64,000 bases of DNA, from positions 62,001 through 126,000 of the forward strand of contig CADAQX010000003.1 of assembly GCA_902790215.1 (NCBI GenBank). The letters are read 5' to 3'. The notes below the pieces were generated by a model that was given only the letters and a program-made list of their open reading frames with translations, had not been told where the DNA came from and searched no databases. The position numbers were made by a program, and so were the translations under genes. Of the stretch, positions 35,791 through 43,914 are shown one piece after another; within the stretch, counting starts at the first letter, position 1, and the number at the start of each line of letters is the position of its first letter. The DNA is from an uncultured Bacteroidota bacterium (GTDB taxonomy: Bacteria > Bacteroidota > Bacteroidia > Bacteroidales > P3).

Positions 35791-37893
35791 TTACCATTTC
35801 AACCTCATCTGTATCCTCCATTGCTGGCGGTGGTTGGCGTCTATCTGTTCGTAGCTTGAGCCGAAGGTCTCTTTGTCGCCGTAGGCGGTGATGCCGTATT
35901 TGAAGCCGATATTCCAGTTGGGCGTGATGTCGTACCGCAGCAGGAGGTAGAAGCGGCAGCCTTCGTTCTGGTAGAGGGTGCTGCTGTAATTGTAGATGAA
36001 GTCGCTTTCGGCAGCATACATGCGGGCTTCGTAGTCATTCACATCGAAGAGGGCAATCCGCGCCGCCATAGTGAGGGGTATCGCCCGCGGGCTGTATTGC
36101 ACGTCTTGGTAGAAAAGAAGCCCTCTGTCGGCCTCGGTCTCATCGCCATGATAATGAGCGTACCCCACCCGCGATACAAGCCTCCACGAGCCAGTTTTGT
36201 ACTCCACATCGGCCAGCACTTGGTGTCGGTAGGTCTGCTCCAGCAGGTAGTGCCCATCCACCATTGTGGAAGGGGTGATGTTCCGGCCGCGCTCCTTGTA
36301 GCGGTAGCGCACGTTGAAGGCAAGCCCCTTCACATAGCGTGCCGCCCGCGAAAGCATCAGGTTGTACTCCTGCCCGTGGGTGGGGGCATAGGCCAAGTAC
36401 TTCATGTGAGGGAAATAGAACCAGTCGGCCCGTGCGGCGGCATCTATCCCCCACAGCAGCCTTCCCTGATAGTTGAGACCCACGCCCGCCTCGTTCTGCG
36501 GGGTGCTGTTCTGCCCCTCGGCGTTGGCGTGGAGGTTGTGGTAGGTGGGGGAGTAATACCTTGCATAGCCGCTGAGCCGGTGGCTATTGTTAAAGATGAA
36601 TTCCCCTCCTATCAGTGCGGCGGGGCTGACCTGCGTCGTCGTGCTGTCGAAGGCATGATTGGCGCTCACCGCCATTTCTCCGAACCAGAGCATCCGGCGG
36701 TGACGATAGGCAAAGTCAATCCCCGCGTTGCAGTTCTCCCTGCCCCTGAAGGCATTGTCGTTATAGACATACGTGGCCGGCACGATGGCCTTGTCCAGCC
36801 GGGTGGCCACACCCGTCATTCCCACACGCAGGTTGCTGTTCCTGTACTCCACATGTCCGCCATACAGCAGTTCTCCCAGCTGGTGCCGCTTGCCTATCTC
36901 CGTTGGTGTGCGGTGGTAGCCTGAGTTGTAGATGCTCTGCATCGTGTCCGCTATGCTGTCGTCCTTGCGCGGAAGGGTGGCATCGCGCTCCACATACGAG
37001 GCGAAGAGTGTCGCGCTCCAATGCCGCCCTAACGCTATGGTGGCGGCGGCGCCCTGCATATAGCCGTACTCAGTAAAGGCACCGTTGGGGCGCAGCCCTT
37101 GGGCACTGCGGTTGAGGCTTGTGGTGATAGACATCCTCGGCCCGAAGCCTGACCACAGCGTCAGCCCCTGCCCGAATTGCAGGTGATACTGCCCAACCAC
37201 CACACGCTTCACATATACGCGACTTTCTCCTCCGTCTTTACGCCATCGCCCGATGTCGTTTGCCAGCAGGCTGTAGCCGTAGAAGTCGAAGCCCTTCCGC
37301 TGACTGCCGCTGAAGAACGCCTCGCCGGGGTCTTTGTCGCCTGAGAGCTGGATCTGGATGCGGTCTTTGTACTTGTAGCGATACCGCCACATAAGCCGCA
37401 GGTTATCGCCTTCGTATTTGTTTTCGCGATAGCCGCGCGCCCGTTCTATGGTGCCGCCTATGCCCGTCACCAGATTGCTTCTGCCTCGGGTCAGCAGTTC
37501 CTTCCAAGTGAGGCGTTGCGAAGACTCCAGCGGTTCCGCCTTCACAATGGGGCGCAGCAGCTCCACCGTCAGGCTGTCGAAGCCGTTGATGACATACAGC
37601 TCTTCAACGCTGAGCAGCGCACCCGACAGCATAATGTAGGCTCGCAGCCGCTCGCGCTGCAGGTCGCTCACAAAAGGGATAGCCGAGAGCAGGTCGCTCG
37701 TGTCGTTCAGGTTGACGGGGCTGTCGTGCAAGGCCTCGTAGAGTTCCAGCATCTCCTCCACCGTCTCGTCGTCGCCCTCGTCGGACAGCTGCTCTATGTA
37801 GTACTGCCAGGCGGAGGGCATCAGCTCCTGCGCCGCGCCCGCCAGTGGCCACAGCAGCCACAACAGCATTACCGCAACAACCCCTCTCTTCAT
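35791..37893 (-). CDS. Helix-hairpin-helix outer-membrane protein
   Basis: About 700 residues from the ATG at 37893; the longer frame to 38070 lies inside the upstream gene and is rejected. Signal peptide (to about 22, AGAAQE). Residues about 50-130 hold two helix-hairpin-helix motifs like ComEA (NLNDTSDLLSAIPFVSD, and SVEELYVINGFDSLTVELL). The rest looks like a large beta-barrel (aromatic strands, ending QWRIQMRLKW). The family is frequent in Bacteroidetes and unstudied; a role in DNA binding at the outer membrane is a guess. Its start overlaps the stop of the preceding gene by 4 bp. Confidence 0.75.
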   Translation of the reverse strand: MKRGVVAVMLLWLLWPLAGAAQELMPSAWQYYIEQLSDEGDDETVEEMLELYEALHDSPVNLNDTSDLLSAIPFVSDLQRERLRAYIMLSGALLSVEELYVINGFDSLTVELLRPIVKAEPLESSQRLTWKELLTRGRSNLVTGIGGTIERARGYRENKYEGDNLRLMWRYRYKYKDRIQIQLSGDKDPGEAFFSGSQRKGFDFYGYSLLANDIGRWRKDGGESRVYVKRVVVGQYHLQFGQGLTLWSGFGPRMSITTSLNRSAQGLRPNGAFTEYGYMQGAAATIALGRHWSATLFASYVERDATLPRKDDSIADTMQSIYNSGYHRTPTEIGKRHQLGELLYGGHVEYRNSNLRVGMTGVATRLDKAIVPATYVYNDNAFRGRENCNAGIDFAYRHRRMLWFGEMAVSANHAFDSTTTQVSPAALIGGEFIFNNSHRLSGYARYYSPTYHNLHANAEGQNSTPQNEAGVGLNYQGRLLWGIDAAARADWFYFPHMKYLAYAPTHGQEYNLMLSRAARYVKGLAFNVRYRYKERGRNITPSTMVDGHYLLEQTYRHQVLADVEYKTGSWRLVSRVGYAHYHGDETEADRGLLFYQDVQYSPRAIPLTMAARIALFDVNDYEARMYAAESDFIYNYSSTLYQNEGCRFYLLLRYDITPNWNIGFKYGITAYGDKETFGSSYEQIDANHRQQWRIQMRLKW

Positions 37894-38864
37894 GGAATCC
37901 GAATCATTACCGGCAGGTGGTCGCTGTAGCCGCCCAGATAGTTCATGCCCGTATAGGTGCGGAAAGGCTTCCTGCCCATATATTTCTCGTCGTCCACCAG
38001 CAGGAAGTCGGGGGCAAACAGTTCCACCATTAGTTTCCTGTTGGCTATCACCTGGTCGATGCACGACCACGTGTCCTTATACTTGTAGCTTCCCTTTCCT
38101 TGGGGGATATGGTGCATCAGGTTGTAGAAGCCTTCGGCATTCCTTTCCCCTCCGGCAAAGCCCAATCCTTGCCGGATGGTCTCCTCGTCGCTGGAGGCGT
38201 TGAAGTCGCCCATAGCCAGCACCAAGGCGGCCGGATGGCTGCGCTGCAGGCTGTCCATCGTGTGGAGCAGCAGTCGTGCTATCTCCATCCTGTGCCTCTC
38301 GGCTTCGGCACCGCCCCGTTTCGAAGGCCAGTGGTTTACCAAAATATAGCATGTGTCGCCGCGAGAGACTGTGTCCCGCAGTACTCCGCCCACAAGGAGG
38401 ATGTCGCGTGTATAGAAGCCCTCGGCGGTGTCGGAGACATAGATGTTCATTGACTCAAACACGTCGAAGAGCCCTTTGCGGAATAGCAATGCACAGTCGA
38501 TGCCGCGCTGGTCGGGCGACTCGAAATGCACAAAGTCGTAACCCAGCTTGCGCAGCGGAGTGTTGCGGCAGAGGTCGCGCAGCACGTGGTCGTTCTCCAC
38601 TTCGGCCATACCTATCACCACCGGCCATTGCATGGCGGCGATAGTCTTGAAAATCTTGTTCTGCTTGTCTTGATAACGCTTGGACGTCCAATGGTTGTCG
38701 CCCTCGGGGGTGAAGGCGCAGTCGTCTTTCAGCGTGTCGTGCCACGTGTCGAAGAGATTCTCCACGTTCCAGAAAGCCATCGTCCACCGCCATTCTTCCT
38801 GTGCGTGGGTGGTTCCCGTAAGCAGGAGAAGTCCTGTCACAACAGCTATGAACGCCCTTCTCAT
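37890..38864 (-). CDS. Secreted endonuclease/exonuclease/phosphatase family protein
   Basis: 324 residues with a signal peptide (to about 21, THAQ). The EEP fold motifs are complete: FWNVENLFD, VIGMAEVEN with the metal-binding Glu, LVNHWPSKRGG, VLAMGDFNAS (Asp/Asn) and YSDHLPVMI (Asp-His). The enzyme would cleave phosphodiesters or phosphomonoesters outside the cytoplasm, for example for nutrient scavenging. Co-translated with the HhH protein (4-bp overlap) and with the gene at 38861 (4-bp overlap). The link nuclease plus HhH barrel suggests extracellular DNA use. Confidence 0.85.
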   Translation of the reverse strand: MRRAFIAVVTGLLLLTGTTHAQEEWRWTMAFWNVENLFDTWHDTLKDDCAFTPEGDNHWTSKRYQDKQNKIFKTIAAMQWPVVIGMAEVENDHVLRDLCRNTPLRKLGYDFVHFESPDQRGIDCALLFRKGLFDVFESMNIYVSDTAEGFYTRDILLVGGVLRDTVSRGDTCYILVNHWPSKRGGAEAERHRMEIARLLLHTMDSLQRSHPAALVLAMGDFNASSDEETIRQGLGFAGGERNAEGFYNLMHHIPQGKGSYKYKDTWSCIDQVIANRKLMVELFAPDFLLVDDEKYMGRKPFRTYTGMNYLGGYSDHLPVMIRIP

Positions 38865-39283
38865 TTATGTATAAGGCTGAATAGGTGTTCCGACATGCTG
38901 CGTGCTTCCTCACTGTCTTCTCCCATCTGAGCGTAGAGGAATTCATGGCCGGGCAGATGAGTGCGCACTATCACCTGATAGATTCCGCCTCCTGTGGGAT
39001 AATCGGATGAATTGTTCCATGTGACATTCTCAATGCTGTCGTATGGCACACGGACACCCTCCATCACCATAAAGCCATCATAGATGAGCAAGGGCATCTC
39101 GGCGGTCCACAACGATTGCTCCGGCTCGCCATATTGTGCCGTCATCTTATGCACATACTCCTCGCGGCGTTCATCCAAAGACTGTTGCACCTGAGGTTCT
39201 AAACGTCTGTTCCTCCACAGAAAATAGGCTACTGGGAGTATGATAAGCAATACCAAGAGAACTGTTTCCAAGTTAATATCCAT
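38861..39283 (-). CDS. Single-pass membrane protein, unknown
   Basis: 140 residues. One hydrophobic segment at about residues 5-24 (ETVLLVLLIILPVAYFLW), then a basic cytosolic part and a C-terminal domain with VRVPYDSIENVTWN, a pattern of short strands like PH-like domains. Unrecognised. It precedes the EEP nuclease gene with a 4-bp overlap. Confidence 0.55.
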   Translation of the reverse strand: MDINLETVLLVLLIILPVAYFLWRNRRLEPQVQQSLDERREEYVHKMTAQYGEPEQSLWTAEMPLLIYDGFMVMEGVRVPYDSIENVTWNNSSDYPTGGGIYQVIVRTHLPGHEFLYAQMGEDSEEARSMSEHLFSLIHK

Positions 39284-39286
39284 AGG

Positions 39287-39634
39287 CTATTTCTTTTTGC
39301 TGTACTTTGTCTTCACAATTTCGTATGACTCGCGTGTCAATGTCTGCAAGAGATGAGCGTCAGCCAGTCGTGCATCTACGCCTATCCAGTGTTTGGGCGA
39401 AAGATTATGGGGCTTGCCTATCTCGCTGTGTCGTTCCTTCAGTTCCTCTATATGCTCCGGTCGGCATTTCAGTGTCACCACACCGAAGCTGTCGGTATCG
39501 AAGAATGAGAACATGTGGCCGTTCACGTAGAACACCAGGACGCCCGCAGCATAGTTGAACGCCCCGAAGGGCATCTTCTCCTCCACATCGTCGCCCAGCG
39601 ACAGGCAGAAGTCCCGATATTCCTCTATATTCAT
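39287..39634 (-). CDS. MmcQ/YjbR family protein
   Basis: 115 residues from the ATG at 39634. The YjbR fold (double-wing DNA-binding-like) is indicated by MNIEEYRDFCLSLGDDVEEK, the FGAFNYAAGVLVFYVNGHMF strand pair, VTLKCRPEHIEEL and the late PKHWIGVDAR motif. Molecular role unknown in all bacteria. 3 bp separate it from the next gene. Confidence 0.85.
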   Translation of the reverse strand: MNIEEYRDFCLSLGDDVEEKMPFGAFNYAAGVLVFYVNGHMFSFFDTDSFGVVTLKCRPEHIEELKERHSEIGKPHNLSPKHWIGVDARLADAHLLQTLTRESYEIVKTKYSKKK

Positions 39635-39646
39635 GGTTATTGATAT

Positions 39647-39680
39647 AACCCGCACTGTGGAGAGTGCCTCAGTGCGGGTT
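39647..39680 (-). terminator. Terminator of the phosphohexomutase gene
   Basis: An 11-bp perfect stem (AACCCGCACTG at 39647-39657 with its complement at 39670-39680) lies 24 bp after the stop at 39704. Confidence 0.65.
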
Positions 39681-39703
39681 ATTGTTATTGTGTTAACTGG
39701 ATA

Positions 39704-41455
39704 TTAACCCAGATTCATCGATTTCTTGATTTCCTCAATCTTGGCATCGAGTGCGGCATTGGTCTTGTCGAAGCCCTCCTTATTGGGAAGCTCGCCTTTC
39801 ACGCCAAAGTAGAACTTAATCTTGGGTTCTGTGCCGCTGGGGCGCACGGTCACCTTGTTGCCCTTGTCGGTAAAGTATTGCAGCACATTGCTGGCGGGCA
39901 GGTCGATGGTCTCTTTCTTGCCGGTCACGGTGTCGATGCTCTCGTGCAGCTTGTAGTCCTTGATGCAGACCACTTTCTCGCCGTCAATCTCCTTGGGCGG
40001 GTTCTCGCGGTAGTCTTTCATCATCTGTTGGATTTCCTCGGCGCCGCTCTTGCCCTTGCGCACCACACTCAGGCCGCCCTCTTTGTAGAAGCCGTACTCG
40101 GTGTAGAGGTCAACCAGCACGTCGAAGAAGGTCTTGCCCTGCTCGGCAGCCCAGGCGGCTATCTCGGCTATCATCGAGCAAGCGGCCACAGCGTCCTTGT
40201 CGCGCACAAAGTCGCCAATCATGTAGCCGTAGCTCTCTTCGCCGCCGCCGATGAAGACTTCCTTGCCCTCAAGCTCGCGAATCTTGTCGCCGATGAACTT
40301 GAAGCCCGTCAGCACATCATACACCTTCACGCCCACGCGCTTGGCAATGTCGGCGGGCAGCTCGCTGGTGACGATGGTCTTGACGATAAACTCCTTGCCG
40401 GTCAGGCGGCCGGTCTCTTTCCATTCTTTCAGCAGATAGTAGATCAGCACACTCATGGTCTGGTTGCCGTTGAGCAGCATCCACTCGCCATCGGGGCGCT
40501 TCACGGCCACACCCACGCGGTCGGCGTCGGGGTCGCTGGCAAAGACGATGTCGGCGTCGATGTTCTTGGCCAGCTCTACGGCCATCTTCATGGCAGCCTT
40601 CTCCTCGGGGTTGGGGCTGGGGGTTGTGGGGAAATTGCCGTCGGGAGTGGCCTGTTCCTTCACAATGTTCACATTCGTGAAGCCCAGTTTCTCCAGCATG
40701 CGCGGGATGAGGGTGATGCCCGTGCCGTGCAGCGGAGTATAGACAATCTTCAGGTCGTGGTGTTTCTTAATCAGTTCGGGATGCAGGGAGTTCTTCTCGA
40801 TGCGGTCCAGATAGACGCTATCGACATTCTCCCCGATTATCTCGATGTTGGCTTCGCCGCCGCTCATCTTCACATCTTCGAGACCCTTGATTTTCATCAC
40901 CTCGTCAATCACATTGGTGTCGTGCGGGGCCACCAGCTGGCAGCCGTCGTCCCAGTAGGCCTTGTAGCCGTTGTACTCCTTGGGGTTGTGGCTGGCCGTC
41001 ACCATCACACCCGTCTGGCAGCCGAAGTGGCGCACGGCAAACGAAAGCTCGGGAGTGGGACGCAATGCCTCGAACAGATATACATGGAAGCCGTTTGCGG
41101 CCAACACATTGGCGGTAATCTCGGCAAACTCGCGGCTGTGGTTGCGGCTGTCGTGGCTCACAGCAGCCTTGATGGGATTGGCTGTGGGGAAGCACTTCTT
41201 CACATAGTTGGCCAAGCCCTGGGTGGCCATAGCCACCGTGTATTTGTTCATGCGGTTGGTGCCCACGCCCATAATGCCGCGCAGACCGCCGGTGCCGAAC
41301 TCCAAGCTGCGGTAGAAACTCTCGTTCAACTCATTCGGGTTATCCATCATGTCGCGGATTGCCTGCTTTGTTTCCTCGTCGTACTGGCCGTTCAACCAGG
41401 TCATAACGTTTTCTTTTGCCGAAGCATCGATGTTCAGATTCTCGATATTCTTCAT
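39704..41455 (-). CDS. Phospho-sugar mutase (phosphoglucomutase type)
   Basis: 583 residues, four-domain alpha-D-phosphohexomutase. The active serine is in MVTASHNPKEYNG (about residue 152-164), metal loop DPDADRVGV, sugar-binding GGGEESYGYM and phosphate-binding RPSGTEPKIKFY. It interconverts glucose-1- and glucose-6-phosphate or a related pair; the length and HNPKEYNGYK pattern match the PgcA-like group. Core gene next to the accessory island. The long opposite-strand frame at 39878 is its antisense shadow. Confidence 0.94.
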   Translation of the reverse strand: MKNIENLNIDASAKENVMTWLNGQYDEETKQAIRDMMDNPNELNESFYRSLEFGTGGLRGIMGVGTNRMNKYTVAMATQGLANYVKKCFPTANPIKAAVSHDSRNHSREFAEITANVLAANGFHVYLFEALRPTPELSFAVRHFGCQTGVMVTASHNPKEYNGYKAYWDDGCQLVAPHDTNVIDEVMKIKGLEDVKMSGGEANIEIIGENVDSVYLDRIEKNSLHPELIKKHHDLKIVYTPLHGTGITLIPRMLEKLGFTNVNIVKEQATPDGNFPTTPSPNPEEKAAMKMAVELAKNIDADIVFASDPDADRVGVAVKRPDGEWMLLNGNQTMSVLIYYLLKEWKETGRLTGKEFIVKTIVTSELPADIAKRVGVKVYDVLTGFKFIGDKIRELEGKEVFIGGGEESYGYMIGDFVRDKDAVAACSMIAEIAAWAAEQGKTFFDVLVDLYTEYGFYKEGGLSVVRKGKSGAEEIQQMMKDYRENPPKEIDGEKVVCIKDYKLHESIDTVTGKKETIDLPASNVLQYFTDKGNKVTVRPSGTEPKIKFYFGVKGELPNKEGFDKTNAALDAKIEEIKKSMNLG

Positions 41456-41512
41456 AGTCGGGTCCTTTCTATATGGTGAAACAATTCAAATAATTCAGTC
41501 TGCAAAGATACA

Positions 41513-41520
41513 CATTATTT
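41513..41520 (-). promoter_or_regulatory. -7 box of the phosphohexomutase gene
   Basis: TATCTTTG on the minus strand, 58 bp before the start. The MITE copy begins 29 bp upstream of it. Confidence 0.65.
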
Positions 41521-41548
41521 TTGAATTAGCAGAATAATTCTCCGATTG

Positions 41549-41747
41549 AACCCAAATCGGTCATTAGGGTTTATGACAGATTAGTATTTGTTTCGAGCAG
41601 ATTGGCCGCATCGCTGGCGAAGGCGTAGCGGGCTACGGCGAGACAGCGATGTGGACAAGATGCCGAAAGAAATGCTGATATGGAATAAACAGACATGAAA
41701 AAAGCGAAAAAAGTATATTAAAGTCGGTCTAATGACCGATTTGGGTT
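41549..41747. mobile_element. MITE-like element, long form (199 bp), inverted
   Basis: Ends AACCCAAATCGGTCATTAGG (41549) and its near-perfect complement (to 41747). Reading it on the minus strand gives the same order as 33518-33736, including cgaaacaaatactaatct and atcgctggcgaa phrases. It marks the left edge of the accessory island, next to a core gene. Confidence 0.65.
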
Positions 41748-42361
41748 GAAAGAAGGTTTCTCCGCCAAACAGGCGGGCGGAAGACAGAAATAGCGCCCTC
41801 GTGCATGGACTACGGCAGGAGTTCCTCCGGCATCACTCGCATACATCGAGGGGTCGCTGTGCCTTCGCTCTGCCTTCGCTCAAGGTTCGCTTCTATGAGC
41901 GGCCCCACAGCGGCCCCAAAAAGGCTCTTCAACGGGATTGGATACGCCCCGCGCTACAGCTACAGTTGCTACAGTTCCATTTACCCCAAATCGGTCATCA
42001 AGGTTGGAAACGCCCCGCGTAACAGTTACAGCGTAACAGTTCCATTTCCCCATTGCACTACCCAACCCCAAAGTGGATTTTGAACTGTAACAACTGTAAC
42101 GTAACGCCCGCCATTACGCCATTGATGCCATCCTGCATGCCATCCCACCGCCAGCAACCTGATGCCACACTGCGACTCGGAAAGGGTTAACAACACTTCG
42201 TCTAAAAAGATTGGTTTCACCAGATAACAACAACGACCATTCGGCGACTCCTCTTCGATGGTTCTACAAACCATGCTTCTATTTCAAAAAATATGTGTAT
42301 CTTTGCACCATCAAAACAATTACTTTTTCCTGTAAAAATCACCAATTAAGAAATAATAAAA
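41748..42361. other. Gene-free region with direct repeats
   Basis: 614 bp without a gene. An imperfect direct repeat of about 53 bp occupies 41937-41989 and 41999-42051 (shared cores cgccccgcg and aacagttccattt / acagttccattt), with a solo ccaaatcggtcat of the MITE end between them (41983-41995). The rest shows no structure before the promoter at 42298. Confidence 0.5.
42298..42305 (+). promoter_or_regulatory. -7 box of the first UDG-like gene
   Basis: TATCTTTG followed by C, 56 bp before the ATG at 42362. Confidence 0.65.
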
Positions 42362-43093
42362 ATGGATTTTGAAGAGCTAAAAAGAAAAATCGAAAAACTC
42401 TATATGGCTTTTTTCAAAGACATGAACATTGATTTCCAGACAGGTATTGTGAAAGGAACAAACAAAAGATTCTCGGGTTACCCCTACATTGGGAAAAACT
42501 ATGTCTCAGCTCCGTTAAGAATTCTGTTTATCCCTTTGGATTGTGGAGAGGACGAATGCAGAAATGAAAACACTTACCACTCATTTGTGAGTAGGGAAGA
42601 TATTTTCAAAGAGGGAAAACTTGATTTTAACGATCACATTGCTGGAGTTTATGCAACAGCATTAAGATTACTGAAAGACAAGATGCAACTCAAGGATGCT
42701 TGGGACACCTTGTGGAAATATAATGAGTATACAGCAAAGAAGGCAATTCGGCTAGCTGATGCACACGGTTTACTTCCACGAGACTTAATGACTTATGTTG
42801 CATATGAAAACAGATTCCGCTTTGTTACCGTAAACAGAAAGGAAAGAACAGGAGATTCTGATAGGGAATGGATTAATGCGGAAAAAGAATGTAAGTTATT
42901 AATGGATGAAATCGCAGTTTTTAATCCTGATATAATTGTTTTTCAAGGGATAAAAGGTATTGATAATTGTGGAATTAATGAATTAAAGAAGCAATACAAA
43001 GTTGTTGTTGCCTATCATCCATCATGTTGGCAAAGAGGCGCAAATAAATTACATTATATTGAAGAAAAAATCATGCCGATGCTTTCTCTGTGA
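42362..43093 (+). CDS. UDG-superfamily-like protein (A)
   Basis: 243 residues, A/T-rich. The layout follows the uracil-DNA glycosylase fold: strand APLRILFIPLDCGEDE (about 50-66) at the place of motif 1, a helix with the strand PDIIVFQGIKG (about 198-208), and a late AYHPSCWQRG (about 222-231) where family members carry HPS at motif 2. Compare the product of 43915, which has APLRVLFLTKDQ, ADIIVCCGYSN and NWHFSARKS in the same order. The motif 1 aspartate of active UDGs is not clearly conserved. Substrate unknown. Own promoter. The alternative is a Rossmann-like protein without glycosylase activity. Confidence 0.5.
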   Translation: MDFEELKRKIEKLYMAFFKDMNIDFQTGIVKGTNKRFSGYPYIGKNYVSAPLRILFIPLDCGEDECRNENTYHSFVSREDIFKEGKLDFNDHIAGVYATALRLLKDKMQLKDAWDTLWKYNEYTAKKAIRLADAHGLLPRDLMTYVAYENRFRFVTVNRKERTGDSDREWINAEKECKLLMDEIAVFNPDIIVFQGIKGIDNCGINELKKQYKVVVAYHPSCWQRGANKLHYIEEKIMPMLSL

Positions 43094-43109
43094 TTTTTTT
43101 AACAAATGC

Positions 43110-43152
43110 AATGGGGTGTGTCATGATGTGGCACACCATTGTTGTATTTTTG
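43110..43152 (+). promoter_or_regulatory. Hairpin-promoter module, copy 1
   Basis: Inverted repeat 43115-43137 (left arm GGTGTGTCAT, loop GAT, right arm GTGGCACACC; ten pairs with two wobbles), followed by the -7 box TATTTTTG at 43145-43152 and then GCTGTTGAAAAA. The -33 position falls inside the palindrome. The same layout recurs at 46656 and 47882. Confidence 0.6.
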
Positions 43153-43178
43153 CTGTTGAAAAAAAAAGACGCTAAGAT

Positions 43179-43850
43179 ATGCAAAAAGATAAAGACGACA
43201 TTGGCCAGCTGCGCAAGCGGCTGCAGGATTGCGAGGATTATATACTGCGTATTGCAAAGCCATTTGATGGCTATTGGGACAAGGCGACGGAGGAGGTGAT
43301 TGACGACCACCTGGGCACGCGGAAATGGATACTTGACGAGATGTTCGAGAAGCACGCCACCGAGGCCGAGGTGCGGCGCTTCGAGGTGGTCAATGAGAGG
43401 CTGCTGGCGATGACGAAGCAGTTGAACGAGCGTCACCTCACGTTGCAGGACCAGATGTCCGCCATCCATACTCTTGGTGGCAAACCCTTCGAGTTGGAGA
43501 CCACCCTCCTCTACTGTCACAACGATGAAAATCCGCAACTCTTCACGATGGAGGAGGATGCTTTCTACGGCTCGCGGTGGAGCGAGATGCTGTGGGTTAT
43601 TGGGGAGAATTCACGGCTGGACGATATCTGCTGGTGCTGTGGCAATCATGTCTGCAACCTCGACGACGGCCAGACCTGGGCCGAAGGTCCCCTCTGTATC
43701 CCGCTGCTCGACCACCTCTGTGTCTGCTACGCCGTCCACGCCCTCTGCACCCACATGCGCTACTCCATCCCCGACCTCCTCCGCATGACCACCTACGCCT
43801 TCAACTACCAGATAAACACGAATGTCGACCCCATACTGTTTGAAGGATAA
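43179..43850 (+). CDS. Unrecognised cytosolic protein
   Basis: 223 residues. The N-terminal 75 residues are helical and charged, likely a coiled-coil (QKDKDDIGQLRKRLQDCEDY). The C-terminal half contains a cysteine-rich stretch DDICWCCGNHVCNLDD (about 148-163), which could bind zinc, then a hydrophobic helical part. Higher GC than both neighbours, which suggests a separately acquired cassette. It is driven by the hairpin-promoter module. I do not recognise a family. Confidence 0.5.
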   Translation: MQKDKDDIGQLRKRLQDCEDYILRIAKPFDGYWDKATEEVIDDHLGTRKWILDEMFEKHATEAEVRRFEVVNERLLAMTKQLNERHLTLQDQMSAIHTLGGKPFELETTLLYCHNDENPQLFTMEEDAFYGSRWSEMLWVIGENSRLDDICWCCGNHVCNLDDGQTWAEGPLCIPLLDHLCVCYAVHALCTHMRYSIPDLLRMTTYAFNYQINTNVDPILFEG

Positions 43851-43876
43851 AATGCACCTGTATCAGAAAATATTCG

Positions 43877-43884
43877 TATTTTTG
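43877..43884 (+). promoter_or_regulatory. -7 box of the UDG-like/PLD/Nmad operon
   Basis: TATTTTTG followed by C, 30 bp before the ATG at 43915. Confidence 0.65.
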
Positions 43885-43914
43885 CATAGTAAACAAACAA
43901 CTATTTAATGCATT

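Noticed and set aside
39878-41479. 533-codon open frame on the plus strand
   Set aside because: Exact antisense of the phosphohexomutase gene; rich in Val, His, Leu and Gly as expected from the reversed codons. No promoter or start context.
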